Positions 7,700 to 15,575 of a stretch of DNA of 32,215 nucleotides are shown one piece after another. Source of the DNA: Pirellulales bacterium (lineage in GTDB: Bacteria > Planctomycetota > Planctomycetia > Pirellulales > Thermoguttaceae); NCBI GenBank assembly GCA_016928165.1, contig JAFGLH010000028.1, positions 1-32,215 on the forward strand. Direction: 5' to 3'. Position numbers and translations under genes: made by a program. The notes under the pieces were generated by a model. The model was not told the DNA's origin. It ran no database searches and saw only the letters and a list, made by a program, of their open reading frames with translations. Within the stretch, counting starts at the first letter, position 1. Each line of letters begins with the position of its first letter.

Positions 7700-8476
7700 C
7701 TATTTCTTCTTCAAACCGCGCAACTGATCGCGCAAGCGGGCGGCCTCCTCGAACTCCTCGGCGGCGACGGCCGCCTCCAGCCGCCGGCGGAGAAGCTCCG
7801 CCTTGCTTTTCGGGCGTTCCTCCGCCGCGCGCCGCTCGGCGGCGAGGATCTCGTCCCGCCACTGTTCGAGGCTCACCAGTTCCACGCACTCCTCGGACCG
7901 GTGTCCCTGGTCGTAGTCGTCGAGGAACTCGCGGACGGCCTCGATACCCGACTCGATCGCTTGCAGTCCCTCCTTGATTAGACGTTGTTGCAGCAGCGGG
8001 GTGGCCACCGCGCGGGCGTGCATCATCGCCACGTAGGGGCGCCACTGGTCGAATTGGAGCTTGAGCCGCTCGTCGCGGACGTGGGCGCGAACGAAGCTGA
8101 AAAGCCGCAGGTTTCGCGCCGTGTCGCCGGCGCAACGTTCGTACATGTCCAAGTGCCAGAAGCTCAAATAGCGGTGGTAATACTGCACCGCCTCGCGCCA
8201 CAGCCGCAGGCAATCCTTCTCGTCGAGAAGAAAAGGGGCCGAATCGGGGTGCCGCTCGTCGTGCTCTTCTTGGCGTCGCCGGTAGTGCTCGAACCACGAC
8301 TCGCAGCCCATCGGACGGTCCCCGTCCGGGCGGCCTTCCATCTCCATTTGCAGCACTCCCAGGTCGATCCGCAACTGGATTTTGCTGCGGCCGTCGTCGC
8401 CGGGAATGATCCGCACCGATACTTCGTCCGGCTCGAACCGCCACTGTTCCAGGAACTCCGTCAGGTCGTTGGACAT
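7700..8476 (-). CDS. UvrB/UvrC-motif protein of unknown function
   Basis: 258 residues, soluble, no signal peptide. The last 35 or so residues (LLRRRLEAAVAAEEFEEAARLRDQ) match the UvrB/UvrC motif, a helical hairpin used for protein-protein contacts in UvrB, UvrC and McsA-type proteins. The rest (1-220) is rich in Trp, Tyr, Glu and Arg with no catalytic motif I recognise. It includes a hydrophilic N-terminal beta region (VSVRIIPGDDGRSKIQLRIDLG) followed by helices. Immediate coupling to ribF (TAGATG junction) suggests equal expression. It is not UvrB or UvrC itself: helicase and nuclease motifs are absent. Confidence 0.75.
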   Translation of the reverse strand: MSNDLTEFLEQWRFEPDEVSVRIIPGDDGRSKIQLRIDLGVLQMEMEGRPDGDRPMGCESWFEHYRRRQEEHDERHPDSAPFLLDEKDCLRLWREAVQYYHRYLSFWHLDMYERCAGDTARNLRLFSFVRAHVRDERLKLQFDQWRPYVAMMHARAVATPLLQQRLIKEGLQAIESGIEAVREFLDDYDQGHRSEECVELVSLEQWRDEILAAERRAAEERPKSKAELLRRRLEAAVAAEEFEEAARLRDQLRGLKKK

Positions 8477-8542
8477 GTCCCCATTGTAAGCGAGCGGGGG
8501 CGGCTTGTCAGGGAGGACCGACGGACAAAGCCGGCGACGGCC

Positions 8543-9607
8543 CTACTCGGCCGGATCGTGGCTGATCGGCTCCATGACCTTGGTGTTGCGGTCGATGGCC
8601 AGCACGATCGTCCGCTGCTCGGCCCCGTTGCGGCTGCTGGCGACCATCGGCAGCACGTGGCGGCGGTCGGGAAGATTGAAACGGACGGCGAACGAGCCGT
8701 CGCTGCGGAGCCGGACCGGCTCGCCGCGAAGAGTGACGTGGGCGTCCGGCTGCGTGACGCCGTGAACGATCAACTCGGTGTCCACCTGGAACTCGAAATC
8801 CTCCTCGTCGGCCGAATGGCCCGACGCCCCGGGACCGAATTGAACCGACACCGGATCGCCGATGGGACGCTGGAGCCGCTCCTCCAGCAATTCCTTTAGA
8901 TCGGTGGCGGACTCGGGCTGGCTATAACCGCCGCTGAGCGCGAAAATTCGCTCGTAGTCCTTGGCTACCTCAGCCCAGTTCCGGTCGAAGGCGTCGCCGG
9001 CCGCCGCCGGAGGCGTGGAGACGACGTTGCTCCGCGCCAGACAGAAAAACTTCCCCTCCGTCGTCAGATAGCCGATGTCCACTTGGATACTCTTCGGCGG
9101 ATCGCCGACGTCGATGTACCAGTTGTTCACTCCGCCGTGGATTTCGATGTCGCGGATCGGTTGCCGGGTGGAGGTCGTGACGCCTTCGCGCAGCACTTCG
9201 CATACCCTCAGCACCGGCTTGGCGCCGTGCCAACGTTGGCCCAGCGCGACCGTCGCGCGCTCGACGCTCTTCCGACTGAGTTCCCAATAGGCGTGCAGCC
9301 AATAGGAGTCGCGGACCATCACGACCAAGCGGTCCTTGACCTTTCCGTTTCCTTCGCAAAGGTTCTGGAAGGTCAAATCTTTTGATTCGGAATGTCGCGT
9401 TTGCGACTGCGTCTCGCGGCGACCCGAAGCCGACCGCTTGTCGGCGCCGTTCTTGCCGGCCGATTTGCGCCGCTCGGCTCGCACCCTCCGCAGGAGGGCC
9501 TTCACCAAATCGTCCTTCCTCATCGAATGCCAGCCGGGGACCTTTCTCTTCTTGGCCATCGAGGCCAAGTCCCGGACCGTCCGACTCTTCAAATCTGCTG
9601 CTGTCAT
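8543..9607 (-). CDS. DUF4912 protein with Rho_N/SAP-like N-terminus
   Basis: 354 residues. Residues 1-45 (LKSRTVRDLASMAKKRKVPGWHSMRKDDLVKALLRR) resemble the Rho N-terminal or SAP-like helix-extended-loop-helix fold, a small nucleic-acid-binding module. A basic, low-complexity linker follows. From about residue 90 the sequence (DRLVVMVRDSYWLHAYWELSRKSVERA, WYIDVGDPPKSIQVDIGYLTTEGKFFCLARSN) matches DUF4912, a family with an SH3-like or immunoglobulin-like fold and unknown role. The tail (about 270-345) looks like an Ig-like beta sandwich (VHGVTQPDAHVTLRGEPVRLRSDGSFAVRFNLPD). First gene of the minus-strand run; its promoter should lie in 9608-9900. Confidence 0.75.
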   Translation of the reverse strand: MTAADLKSRTVRDLASMAKKRKVPGWHSMRKDDLVKALLRRVRAERRKSAGKNGADKRSASGRRETQSQTRHSESKDLTFQNLCEGNGKVKDRLVVMVRDSYWLHAYWELSRKSVERATVALGQRWHGAKPVLRVCEVLREGVTTSTRQPIRDIEIHGGVNNWYIDVGDPPKSIQVDIGYLTTEGKFFCLARSNVVSTPPAAAGDAFDRNWAEVAKDYERIFALSGGYSQPESATDLKELLEERLQRPIGDPVSVQFGPGASGHSADEEDFEFQVDTELIVHGVTQPDAHVTLRGEPVRLRSDGSFAVRFNLPDRRHVLPMVASSRNGAEQRTIVLAIDRNTKVMEPISHDPAE

Positions 9608-10056
9608 GACGACGCTCTTCTTTGATGTCCCGATTGTCTATGCGAACTGGTTATTTTCAGGTTGGGTCGTCCGTGACAGGCGGGTTTTTCGTCACTGGCA
9701 TGTTATTAGCTAAGGCGGCAATTTGCCCTGGTCGCCGTGTTGTCCTGCCGATGGTAGGCTTCCCCGTAATTTGGGCATGGCAGGTAATTTTCAGTATACT
9801 CACCTCATTTTGCCAGAGCAAGGATTTCTTCCTTCCTGCGCGTCGGCTCGGCAGTCTGTTATTTGCCGTATATGGTATACTAGTAACAACTTATAGATGC
9901 ACCTTCACCTCGTTTCAATTATTACAAGAAAAAATCTTGCCCTCTATATAGTCTATGGCTGTATGATCTATAAGATGGGTCTTTTGGGTTTTGTATTATT
10001 CGCCCGCCGAGTTGCTTTTTCCACAAAAACTGTGCCTTCCACCGTGCGGTCCCAAC

Positions 10057-10143
10057 GGGGAAAAAGGGGACAGACATCGTGGCGGCAACGCTTCTGCTTG
10101 TGCCATGCCGATTTGCGCCACGGAGCCAGTCCCCATTTTCCGC
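10057..10143. repeat. Nested inverted repeat (GGGGACAG / AGTCCCC family)
   Basis: The left arm GGGGAAAAAGGGGACAG begins at 10057 and pairs with AGTCCCCATTTTCCGC ending at 10143, with few mismatches. An inner pair, CGTGGCG (10078-10084) and CGCCACG (10117-10123), is perfect. The arm sequence resembles the arms of the element at 29571-29650. It looks like a small non-coding mobile palindrome. Confidence 0.7.
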
Positions 10144-10210
10144 TAACGTAGCGCTGTAGTACTAATCGGGTAGTCGCCTTGTTCGTTTCTCTCAGGGGAG
10201 CGCGAAAAAC

Positions 10211-10227
10211 GGGGCGGTCGCCGCCCC
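10211..10227 (-). terminator. GC hairpin, terminator-like on the minus strand
   Basis: Perfect GGGGCGG-TCG-CCGCCCC stem. On the minus strand it is followed by GTTTTTCGCG, so read in that direction it looks like a short intrinsic terminator. No minus-strand gene precedes it, so it might block antisense transcription out of the atp operon, or may simply be a repeat. Confidence 0.35.
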
Positions 10228-10314
10228 ATTAGCGATTACGCCTTGCAGTTCAACTCGGTATGATTTAAAGTCGTTATTCTTAAACACTTAAGAGCGCGAT
10301 CGGACTCGACGGCC

Positions 10315-10548
10315 GTGAACCAACCGCACAACGACTATTCACCGTTGGTGCAGGCGATGCAGTGGAGTTCGCGGATCACGACAATCGCGTTGGAAATGTG
10401 TTTGCCGCCGTTGGCGGGATATTGGCTCGACCGCCGGTTGAGCAGTGGTTTTGTGTTTTTGTTGGTAGGCGCGTGTTTGGGATTCGCCGTGTCGATTTCC
10501 AGTTTGCTGAGGTTGGCCCGCGGTAAAACGTCGAACGATCGCCCATGA
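10315..10548 (+). CDS. AtpZ/AtpI-type small membrane protein of the ATP synthase operon
   Basis: 77 residues from a GTG. Two hydrophobic segments (about residues 22-40 and 46-65) around LPPLAGYWLDRRLSSGFVFL. The G-x-x-x-D hinge between two helices is typical of the short AtpZ/AtpI family encoded at the head of atp operons and thought to help c-ring assembly or ion supply. The next gene starts within its stop codon (ATGA overlap at 10545), indicating translational coupling. Function is assigned from position and topology more than from sequence. Confidence 0.7.
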   Translation: MNQPHNDYSPLVQAMQWSSRITTIALEMCLPPLAGYWLDRRLSSGFVFLLVGACLGFAVSISSLLRLARGKTSNDRP

Positions 10549-10973
10549 TGAGTTTGGGGCCGATGCTAAACGTAATAGGTTCTATACGGGGCAAATCGGT
10601 TGCCGTTCGAGGCGCCGCTTTGCTGGCTGCAGTGTTGATGGCATATCTTCCAACGGCGGCGATCGCTTGGCGCGCGAGCGGTCCGCGCGGAGCGGCACAT
10701 GCCGGCATCGCCGCGCTGGCCTGCCTGATCGGGGCAGAAATCGCCTTGCTGCTGGATGGTTTCTTTCGCGGCTCGCAATACGTCTTAGCGGGTCTTGTCG
10801 CCGGGATGTTCGCGCGGATGTCGGTCCCGCTGGCCTTGGCCGCGGTTTGCTTGGTCCATGCACCGATGCAGCCGGGCGGGCCGCCCACGTATTTGCTGAT
10901 TTTTTATCCGCTTATTTTGGCGGTCGAGATAACGCTTTCCATTCCCTCCGGCGGAAAGTTGAAGTGGAAATAA
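10545..10973 (+). CDS. AtpI-like membrane protein of the ATP synthase operon
   Basis: 142 residues, strongly hydrophobic with about four transmembrane segments (near residues 20-42, 50-70, 78-102, 115-135). It starts in the ATGA overlap with the preceding small gene and precedes atpB by about 25 bases. Position and topology fit the subunit-I slot of atp operons (AtpI and relatives, proposed to aid F0 assembly). I see no diagnostic motif, so family membership is an inference. A second ATG five codons in is an alternative start. Confidence 0.6.
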   Translation: MMSLGPMLNVIGSIRGKSVAVRGAALLAAVLMAYLPTAAIAWRASGPRGAAHAGIAALACLIGAEIALLLDGFFRGSQYVLAGLVAGMFARMSVPLALAAVCLVHAPMQPGGPPTYLLIFYPLILAVEITLSIPSGGKLKWK

Positions 10974-10998
10974 ACGTGAAGCATCAGGCGGGCGCGGC

Positions 10999-11808
10999 AT
11001 GAAAATGGACATGAACGAACTCGCCGAACACGTGTCCGACTCGGCGGAATTCGTGGTTCCGATGGTGGAACTGCATCTGCCGCGGGTGTTCGGGTTTCAG
11101 ATCACCCGCTTCATGGTCCTGGAATTGGCCGTGGCCGCGTTGATGGCGGCCGTTTTCATTCCCTACGCGCGCCGCGTCTCGGCGGGAAATCCGCCGCGGG
11201 GCAAATTTTGGAACATGATCGACGCGATGGTGTTGTTTATGCGCGACGCGGTGGCCCGGCCCTCGATCGGAGAAAAGGACGCCGGCCGGTTCCTTCCCTA
11301 CGTGTGGACGATATTCTTTTTCGTGCTGGCGTGCAATTTGATCGGGCTGTTGCCCTGGACCGGTTCGCCGACCAGTTCGTTGATGGTGACCGCATCGTTG
11401 GCGCTGCTGACTTTCTGCGCGGTGCTTGGGGCGGGCGTGGCCCGCTTCGGGCCCTTCGGCTACATGAAAAGCATCGTGCCGCACATGGACGCGGGCGGGG
11501 TATTAAATTTATTTCTCGTTCCCATGCTCTTCGCTATCGAGACGGCCGGACTGTGCATCAAGCATTTCGTGTTGGCCGTCCGTCTGCTGGCCAACATCTT
11601 CGCCGGGCACCTCGTGTTGGCGGTGATCGTGGGCTTTATCGGCATGGTCGCCCAGGCAGCGGCGGTGCTGTGCGCGGGCGTGACGCTTTCCAGCGTCCTC
11701 GGCGCCGTGGCGCTTTCGTTGTTGGAGTTGTTGGTGGCGTTTTTACAGGCGTATATTTTCGCGTTTCTTTCAGCGTTGTTCATCGGCATGGCGATTCATC
11801 CACATTAA
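10999..11808 (+). CDS. atpB: ATP synthase F0 subunit a
   Basis: 269 residues, five to six transmembrane segments. The essential helix carries LAVRLLANIFAGHLVLAVI, with the conserved stator Arg (R195) and Asn (N199) that face the c-ring. Upstream, FFFVLACNLIGLLPWTGSPTS is the usual NLIGLxP motif. Subunit a forms the two ion half-channels. The start is one of three nearby in-frame ATGs (10999, 11005, 11011). No strong ribosome binding site is visible, so coupling with the upstream gene is likely. Confidence 0.95.
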   Translation: MKMDMNELAEHVSDSAEFVVPMVELHLPRVFGFQITRFMVLELAVAALMAAVFIPYARRVSAGNPPRGKFWNMIDAMVLFMRDAVARPSIGEKDAGRFLPYVWTIFFFVLACNLIGLLPWTGSPTSSLMVTASLALLTFCAVLGAGVARFGPFGYMKSIVPHMDAGGVLNLFLVPMLFAIETAGLCIKHFVLAVRLLANIFAGHLVLAVIVGFIGMVAQAAAVLCAGVTLSSVLGAVALSLLELLVAFLQAYIFAFLSALFIGMAIHPH

Positions 11809-11824
11809 AACAACAGGGTAATTC

Positions 11825-11848
11825 GTTTAGCGGGGCCGCTTGCGGCCC
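11825..11848. repeat. Half-copy REP-like hairpin (GTTTAGCGG family)
   Basis: GTTTAGCGG (11825-11833) runs into a perfect hairpin GGGCCGC-TT-GCGGCCC (11833-11848). The start matches the termini of the 6689-6754 element; the closing CCGCTAAAC is absent. It lies in the atpB-atpE gap. Confidence 0.6.
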
Positions 11849-11890
11849 GTGTACTCCAAATATTCAGAAAAAAACCATCTTTCACCATTA

Positions 11891-11900
11891 GGAAGGAGAG
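11891..11900 (+). promoter_or_regulatory. Strong ribosome binding site of atpE
   Basis: GGAAGGAGAG six bases before the GTG at 11907. It is the best Shine-Dalgarno sequence in the operon, fitting the high copy number of subunit c per complex, and it decides the GTG start. Confidence 0.75.
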
Positions 11901-11906
11901 AGTTCC

Positions 11907-12245
11907 GTGCGTAAGATTACAAGCATGTTGTTGTTGGCGTTGATATTCCTGTCGCCGACCGTCGCGGCGTTTGCTCAGGAGGACAATCCCGATGCCGCGA
12001 AATCGACCGCCGAGCAAGCGGCGCCCGCCGCGGTCCCGTGGCAGATCCTCGCTGGCACGGCGTTCGGTTGCGGCCTGATCATTCTCGGCGCCAGCTACGG
12101 CATCGGCAAGATCGGCTCGTCGGCCGTGGAGAGCATGGCCCGACAGCCCGAGGTGGCCGGCGCCGTGCAGATGGCGATGGTCATCGCCGCGGCGTTGATC
12201 GAGGGCGTGACGTTCTTCGCCCTGATCGTCTGTTGGATGAAGTAA
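11907..12245 (+). CDS. atpE: ATP synthase F0 subunit c with N-terminal signal-like extension
   Basis: 112 residues. Residues 1-23 look like a signal peptide (MRKITSMLLLALIFLSPTVA), followed by a polar stretch (24-42). Then comes the two-helix c-subunit hairpin: GLIILGASYGIGKIGSSAVE, the RQPE loop (79-82) and MVIAAALIEGVTFFALIVC with the ion-carrying carboxylate E99. The residues around E99 (EGV, not the EST-type of sodium rotors) favour proton coupling. The mature part is of ordinary length; the presequence is the unusual part and is probably cleaved. Confidence 0.93.
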   Translation: MRKITSMLLLALIFLSPTVAAFAQEDNPDAAKSTAEQAAPAAVPWQILAGTAFGCGLIILGASYGIGKIGSSAVESMARQPEVAGAVQMAMVIAAALIEGVTFFALIVCWMK

Positions 12246-12282
12246 TTGACCGCCACCGTGGACTGCCCTGGAGAACGCTTCC

Positions 12283-12951
12283 ATGACGAGGACGCGATTT
12301 GCACTGTTGACGGCCTCGACCGCGGCGGTCGCCTGCGCGTTTTGCGCCGCGGCGGCCGCCGCCGAAGAACGCGGCGGAGAGGCGGCCGGAGGACTGAATC
12401 CGATCACGCTCCGCGGGCTGAATTTCCCCGGCGACCTGACCATCTGGACGGCGGTCGTGTTCGTCGTCCTGCTGCTGGTGCTCTGGAAGTTCGCTTGGGG
12501 GCCGATCGCCGAGGGACTGGACAAGCGCGAGCGGAAAATCGCCGACGACATCGCCGCGGCGGAGAACGCCAACCGGAAGGCAAAGGAGCTTTTGGATGAA
12601 TATCAACAAAAGCTCGACGCGGCTGGCGAGGAGGTCCGAGGGGTCCTCGAACAAGGACGCAAAAACGCCGAAAAGCTCGGCCGCGCCCTGATCGAAAAAG
12701 CCAAGAAAGACGCCGAACTCGAGCAGCAGCGGGCCGTCGAGCGGATCGCTTCGGCGGCGGAAGAGGCCGCCAAGGACCTCGCCGACCGCAGCGCGGCGCT
12801 GGCCGTCCTGTTGGCCGGCCGGATCGTCCAGGAAAAGATCGACCCCAAGCAGCACGCCAGGCTGATCGAACGGACCGTGGCCGGATTCGGGAAGAAAGAG
12901 GAGCAAAGAGAGAGGAAAGAGGAGAAGGGGGAGAGGAGAGGGGAGAGATGA
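12283..12951 (+). CDS. atpF: ATP synthase F0 subunit b with repeat-derived C-terminal tail
   Basis: 222 residues. There is a signal-like Ala-rich N-terminus (1-28), a short lumenal segment, and a single membrane helix (LTIWTAVVFVVLLLVLWKFAW, about 52-72). A long charged coiled coil (about 75-200, for example KRERKIADDIAAAENANRKA) forms the peripheral stalk linking F0 to F1 through subunit delta. The last 18 residues (from about 205) are only Lys, Glu, Arg, Gln and Gly. They are encoded by a heptamer tandem array running to the stop codon, and do not look like an evolved part of the stalk. Confidence 0.92.
   Translation: MTRTRFALLTASTAAVACAFCAAAAAAEERGGEAAGGLNPITLRGLNFPGDLTIWTAVVFVVLLLVLWKFAWGPIAEGLDKRERKIADDIAAAENANRKAKELLDEYQQKLDAAGEEVRGVLEQGRKNAEKLGRALIEKAKKDAELEQQRAVERIASAAEEAAKDLADRSAALAVLLAGRIVQEKIDPKQHARLIERTVAGFGKKEEQRERKEEKGERRGER
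12897..12945. repeat. Heptanucleotide tandem array in atpF (7 units)
   Basis: Seven purine-only or nearly purine-only 7-mers in register: AGAGGAG, CAAAGAG, AGAGGAA, AGAGGAG, AAGGGGG, AGAGGAG, AGGGGAG, followed by AGATGAA, which contains the atpF stop. Consensus AGAGGAG. Confidence 0.8.
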
Positions 12952-12970
12952 AGCCCCGCGCCCCTCAATT

Positions 12971-13630
12971 ATGAATGAATCTCACGACAACGCCGCACGC
13001 GACGCGCGGACCGCCGCCGGACTAGAGGCCGACGCGGGCGTCGAGCACATAGCCGACGTCTACGCCAAGGCCCTGCTCGGCGCGGCCCAAAATGCCGATC
13101 GGCTCGAAGCCGTCGTCGATGAGTTCGACTCGATTTTGACCGACGTGTTCGACAAGCATCCCAAGCTGGAAACGCTGCTGGCCTCGGCGTTGGTCTTGTA
13201 TCGCGAGAAATACGGCGTCATCGACCGGGTCTTCGGCGGCGGAGCCTCGCCGCTTGTGGTTGGGTTCCTGAAGGTCGTCGCCCGGCACGACCGGCTCGAC
13301 TGCATCCGCGCGATCCACCATCAGACGCACGTAATGTACGACAAGCTGCGGCGGCGGATACCCGTCGAGTTGACCACCGCCGCACCGATCGACGCGGCAG
13401 AGTTGCGACGCATCGCCGAGGGATTGCGCCCGAAAATCGACGGCGAGCCGATCGTCAGCCACCGCACCGATCCCAATCTGATCGGCGGCGCGGTCATCCG
13501 CGTCGGAGACGTGGTCTACGACGGCTCGATCGCCAACCAATTGAAATTACTTCGCAAACGGATGAGTCAGAGGAACGCCAATGAAATTCAAAGCCGACGA
13601 GATCGCTTCCGTCATTCAGCGGGAAATTGA
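12971..13630 (+). CDS. atpH: ATP synthase F1 subunit delta
   Basis: 219 residues. An N-terminal helical domain ([25 protein letters not shown] type, residues 24-125) resembles the delta (OSCP) N-terminal bundle. The C-terminal domain ends with the family motif [32 protein letters not shown] (given in parts; residues 165-198). It sits between atpF and atpA, linking the b stalk to the alpha3-beta3 head. Normal delta proteins end near RKRM. Here the frame runs on for about 20 residues and overlaps the atpA start by 50 bases. The ATG has no visible ribosome binding site, suggesting coupling with atpF 20 bases upstream. Confidence 0.9.
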   Translation: MNESHDNAARDARTAAGLEADAGVEHIADVYAKALLGAAQNADRLEAVVDEFDSILTDVFDKHPKLETLLASALVLYREKYGVIDRVFGGGASPLVVGFLKVVARHDRLDCIRAIHHQTHVMYDKLRRRIPVELTTAAPIDAAELRRIAEGLRPKIDGEPIVSHRTDPNLIGGAVIRVGDVVYDGSIANQLKLLRKRMSQRNANEIQSRRDRFRHSAGN

Positions 13631-15119
13631 ACAGTTCGAATCGCGCATCGACGTCCGCCAGGTGGGCCGGGTAATCGAGATCGGCGACGGCATCGCCCGG
13701 GTCTACGGGCTGTCGGACGTGATGGCCGGCGAGATGGTCGAGTTCCCCTCCAGCGCCGGCGATGTGAACGGACTGGCGTTCAACCTCGAAGAAAACTCCG
13801 TCGGCGTGATTATCCTCGGCGATTACCTCTCGATCAACGAGGGCGAGGAGGTCCGCGGCACCGGACGATTGCTCTCCGTGCCGGTCGGCGACGCCGTGCT
13901 CGGCCGGGTGATCGACCCGTTGGGCAATCCGCTCGACGGCGGCGGACCGATAGCCAGCAGCGAACAGCGGCTGGTCGAATCCGAGGCGCCCGGCATCGCC
14001 CAGCGACAGCCGGTCAACGTCCCCTTGCAGACCGGCATCAAGGCCATCGACTCGATGACCCCCATCGGGCGCGGCCAGCGCGAACTGATTATCGGCGACC
14101 GCAAGACCGGCAAAACCGTCATCTGCATCGACACGATCATCAACCAGAAAGACAGCGGCGTGAAGTGTTTTTACGTCGCCATCGGGCAGAAGGAATCGAC
14201 CGTCGCCGGATTGATCGAAAGCCTCCGCAAGCACGACGCGATGCGGTACACCACGGTGATCGTGGCCGGGGCGAGCGATCCGGCCCCCTTGCAGTACGTC
14301 GCCCCGTATGCCGGCTGCGCGATGGCCGAGTATTTCAGCTACAAGGGGCAGGACGCGCTGATTATCTACGACGACCTGTCGAAGCAGGCCACCGCCTATC
14401 GGCAGATTTCGCTGTTGATGCGGCGCCCGCCCGGACGCGAGGCGTATCCCGGCGATATTTTCTATTGCCACAGCCGCCTGTTGGAACGGGCCGCCAAGCT
14501 GAGCGACGAGCTGGGCGGCGGGTCGCTGACCGCGCTGCCGATCGTCGAAACGCTCGAAGGAGAGGTCTCGGCCTATATCCCCACCAACCTGATTTCGATC
14601 ACCGACGGACAGATATACTTGCAGCCCGACCTGTTCTTCGCCGGTCAGCGTCCGGCGATGAACGTGGGCATATCGGTCTCTCGCGTCGGCGGGGCGGCCC
14701 AGGTGCCGGCGATGAAGCGGGTGGCCGGCGGATTGCGGCTCGACCTGGCCGCCTTCCGCGAGTTGGAATCGTTCGCCCAGTTGGGCACCGACCTGGAGGC
14801 CGCCACTCAGGCCCAGCTCGACCGCGGCTATCGGATGACCGAGTTGTTGAAACAGGGCCTGTTTCATCCGCTGCACGTGACCGATCAGATATTGAGCATC
14901 TACGCCGGCACCCGCGGCCATCTCGATAAAATCCCCGTCGCCGAAGTCCACGCCTGGGAAGAGGGATTTTTAGAGTTCATTCACAAAGAAAAAGAGGCGT
15001 TGTGGCAAAAGATCACCGACGATCGCAAACTCGACGACGAAACGATCGACGAGATCGACCGGGCGATTGCAGAATATCAGGAGCGGTATGCGGGGGCGAA
15101 GGAGACGGTGAAGGCGTAG
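13581..15119 (+). CDS. atpA: ATP synthase F1 subunit alpha
   Basis: 512 residues, standard length. Key motifs: beta-barrel start [20 protein letters not shown], Walker A GDRKTGKT (about 170-177), Walker [21 protein letters not shown], and the late [11 protein letters not shown] with the catalytic-interface Arg. It forms the non-catalytic nucleotide sites of the F1 head. The ATG (13581) lies inside atpH with AGAGG seven bases upstream. After its stop the operon is interrupted by about 1.46 kb of acquired DNA before atpG. Confidence 0.98.
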   Translation: MKFKADEIASVIQREIEQFESRIDVRQVGRVIEIGDGIARVYGLSDVMAGEMVEFPSSAGDVNGLAFNLEENSVGVIILGDYLSINEGEEVRGTGRLLSVPVGDAVLGRVIDPLGNPLDGGGPIASSEQRLVESEAPGIAQRQPVNVPLQTGIKAIDSMTPIGRGQRELIIGDRKTGKTVICIDTIINQKDSGVKCFYVAIGQKESTVAGLIESLRKHDAMRYTTVIVAGASDPAPLQYVAPYAGCAMAEYFSYKGQDALIIYDDLSKQATAYRQISLLMRRPPGREAYPGDIFYCHSRLLERAAKLSDELGGGSLTALPIVETLEGEVSAYIPTNLISITDGQIYLQPDLFFAGQRPAMNVGISVSRVGGAAQVPAMKRVAGGLRLDLAAFRELESFAQLGTDLEAATQAQLDRGYRMTELLKQGLFHPLHVTDQILSIYAGTRGHLDKIPVAEVHAWEEGFLEFIHKEKEALWQKITDDRKLDDETIDEIDRAIAEYQERYAGAKETVKA

Positions 15120-15143
15120 AGAAGAGCATGAAAGGTTTTGAAT

Positions 15144-15560
15144 ATGGTACGGCAGAGTGATACGCAAAAATCTGGTCTTGCAGGCGAGTTCTTTGTTGCT
15201 GCCGAATTATTCAAGCGGAATTTTCAAGTATCATTAACGTTGGGTAATGCAAAGTCCATTGACCTTTTTGCCCTTTCGGATCGAGAAAACAAAACATATA
15301 AAATTCAGGTCAAGACGTTGCGAAAGCCCAATTGTTTCCCAATGCAAATTCAAAATGTTATTCAAGATCATTATTACGTTTTTGTCCTACTTAATAGTCC
15401 CGATAAACCTGTTGAGTATTTCATGTTGAGCGGGAAAGAAATTATCGCCAATGAAAAAACTTTGTATTGCAACGGAAATGGGCGAGAGCCTAGAGTTGCT
15501 GTTAAGATGGGACCACTGCGGGCGCGTTATAAAGACCGATGGGATTTGTTTGGGATTTGA
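15144..15560 (+). CDS. PD-(D/E)XK nuclease-like small protein inside the atp operon
   Basis: 138 residues from an ATG with AAAGG eight bases upstream (a TTG six bases earlier is possible). The N-terminal half reads GLAGEFFVAAELFKRNFQV, then SIDLFALSDRENKTYKIQVKT. E15, D40 and Q55-x-K57 have the spacing of a PD-(D/E)XK core (helix Glu, strand Asp, strand Q-x-K), as in many small restriction-endonuclease-fold proteins. The C-terminus has RARYKDRWDLFG. No partner methylase or toxin-antitoxin partner is visible. The sequence is clearly more AT-rich than the atp genes around it and begins just 24 bases after atpA, so it is probably imported. DNA cleavage is only a suggestion. Confidence 0.65.
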   Translation: MVRQSDTQKSGLAGEFFVAAELFKRNFQVSLTLGNAKSIDLFALSDRENKTYKIQVKTLRKPNCFPMQIQNVIQDHYYVFVLLNSPDKPVEYFMLSGKEIIANEKTLYCNGNGREPRVAVKMGPLRARYKDRWDLFGI

Positions 15561-15575
15561 GTATTACTTCGGTTT

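Larger units (their letters stand above)
9608..10314. other. Intergenic region between divergent gene sets
   Basis: A 707-base gap between the minus-strand run and the ATP synthase operon. The left two thirds are visibly more AT-rich than the neighbours, especially 9850-10010 with runs such as GTATATGGTATAC, and could hold the divergent promoters. I cannot fix a promoter with confidence. The right part contains a long inverted repeat (10057-10143) and a GC hairpin (10211-10227). Open frames here (for example 9622-9951) lack family resemblance and a ribosome binding site and are not called. No tRNA-like fold seen. Confidence 0.5.

Noticed and set aside
5628-8444. Long arginine- and glycine-rich frames such as 7056-8444 minus and 7061-7981 plus
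   Set aside because: They are shadow frames of GC-rich genes (ribF and neighbours), with low-complexity translations and no family match.
9622-10151. Plus-strand frames of 109 and 84 residues before the atp operon
   Set aside because: No ribosome binding site, no recognisable motif, and the second runs through the inverted repeat.
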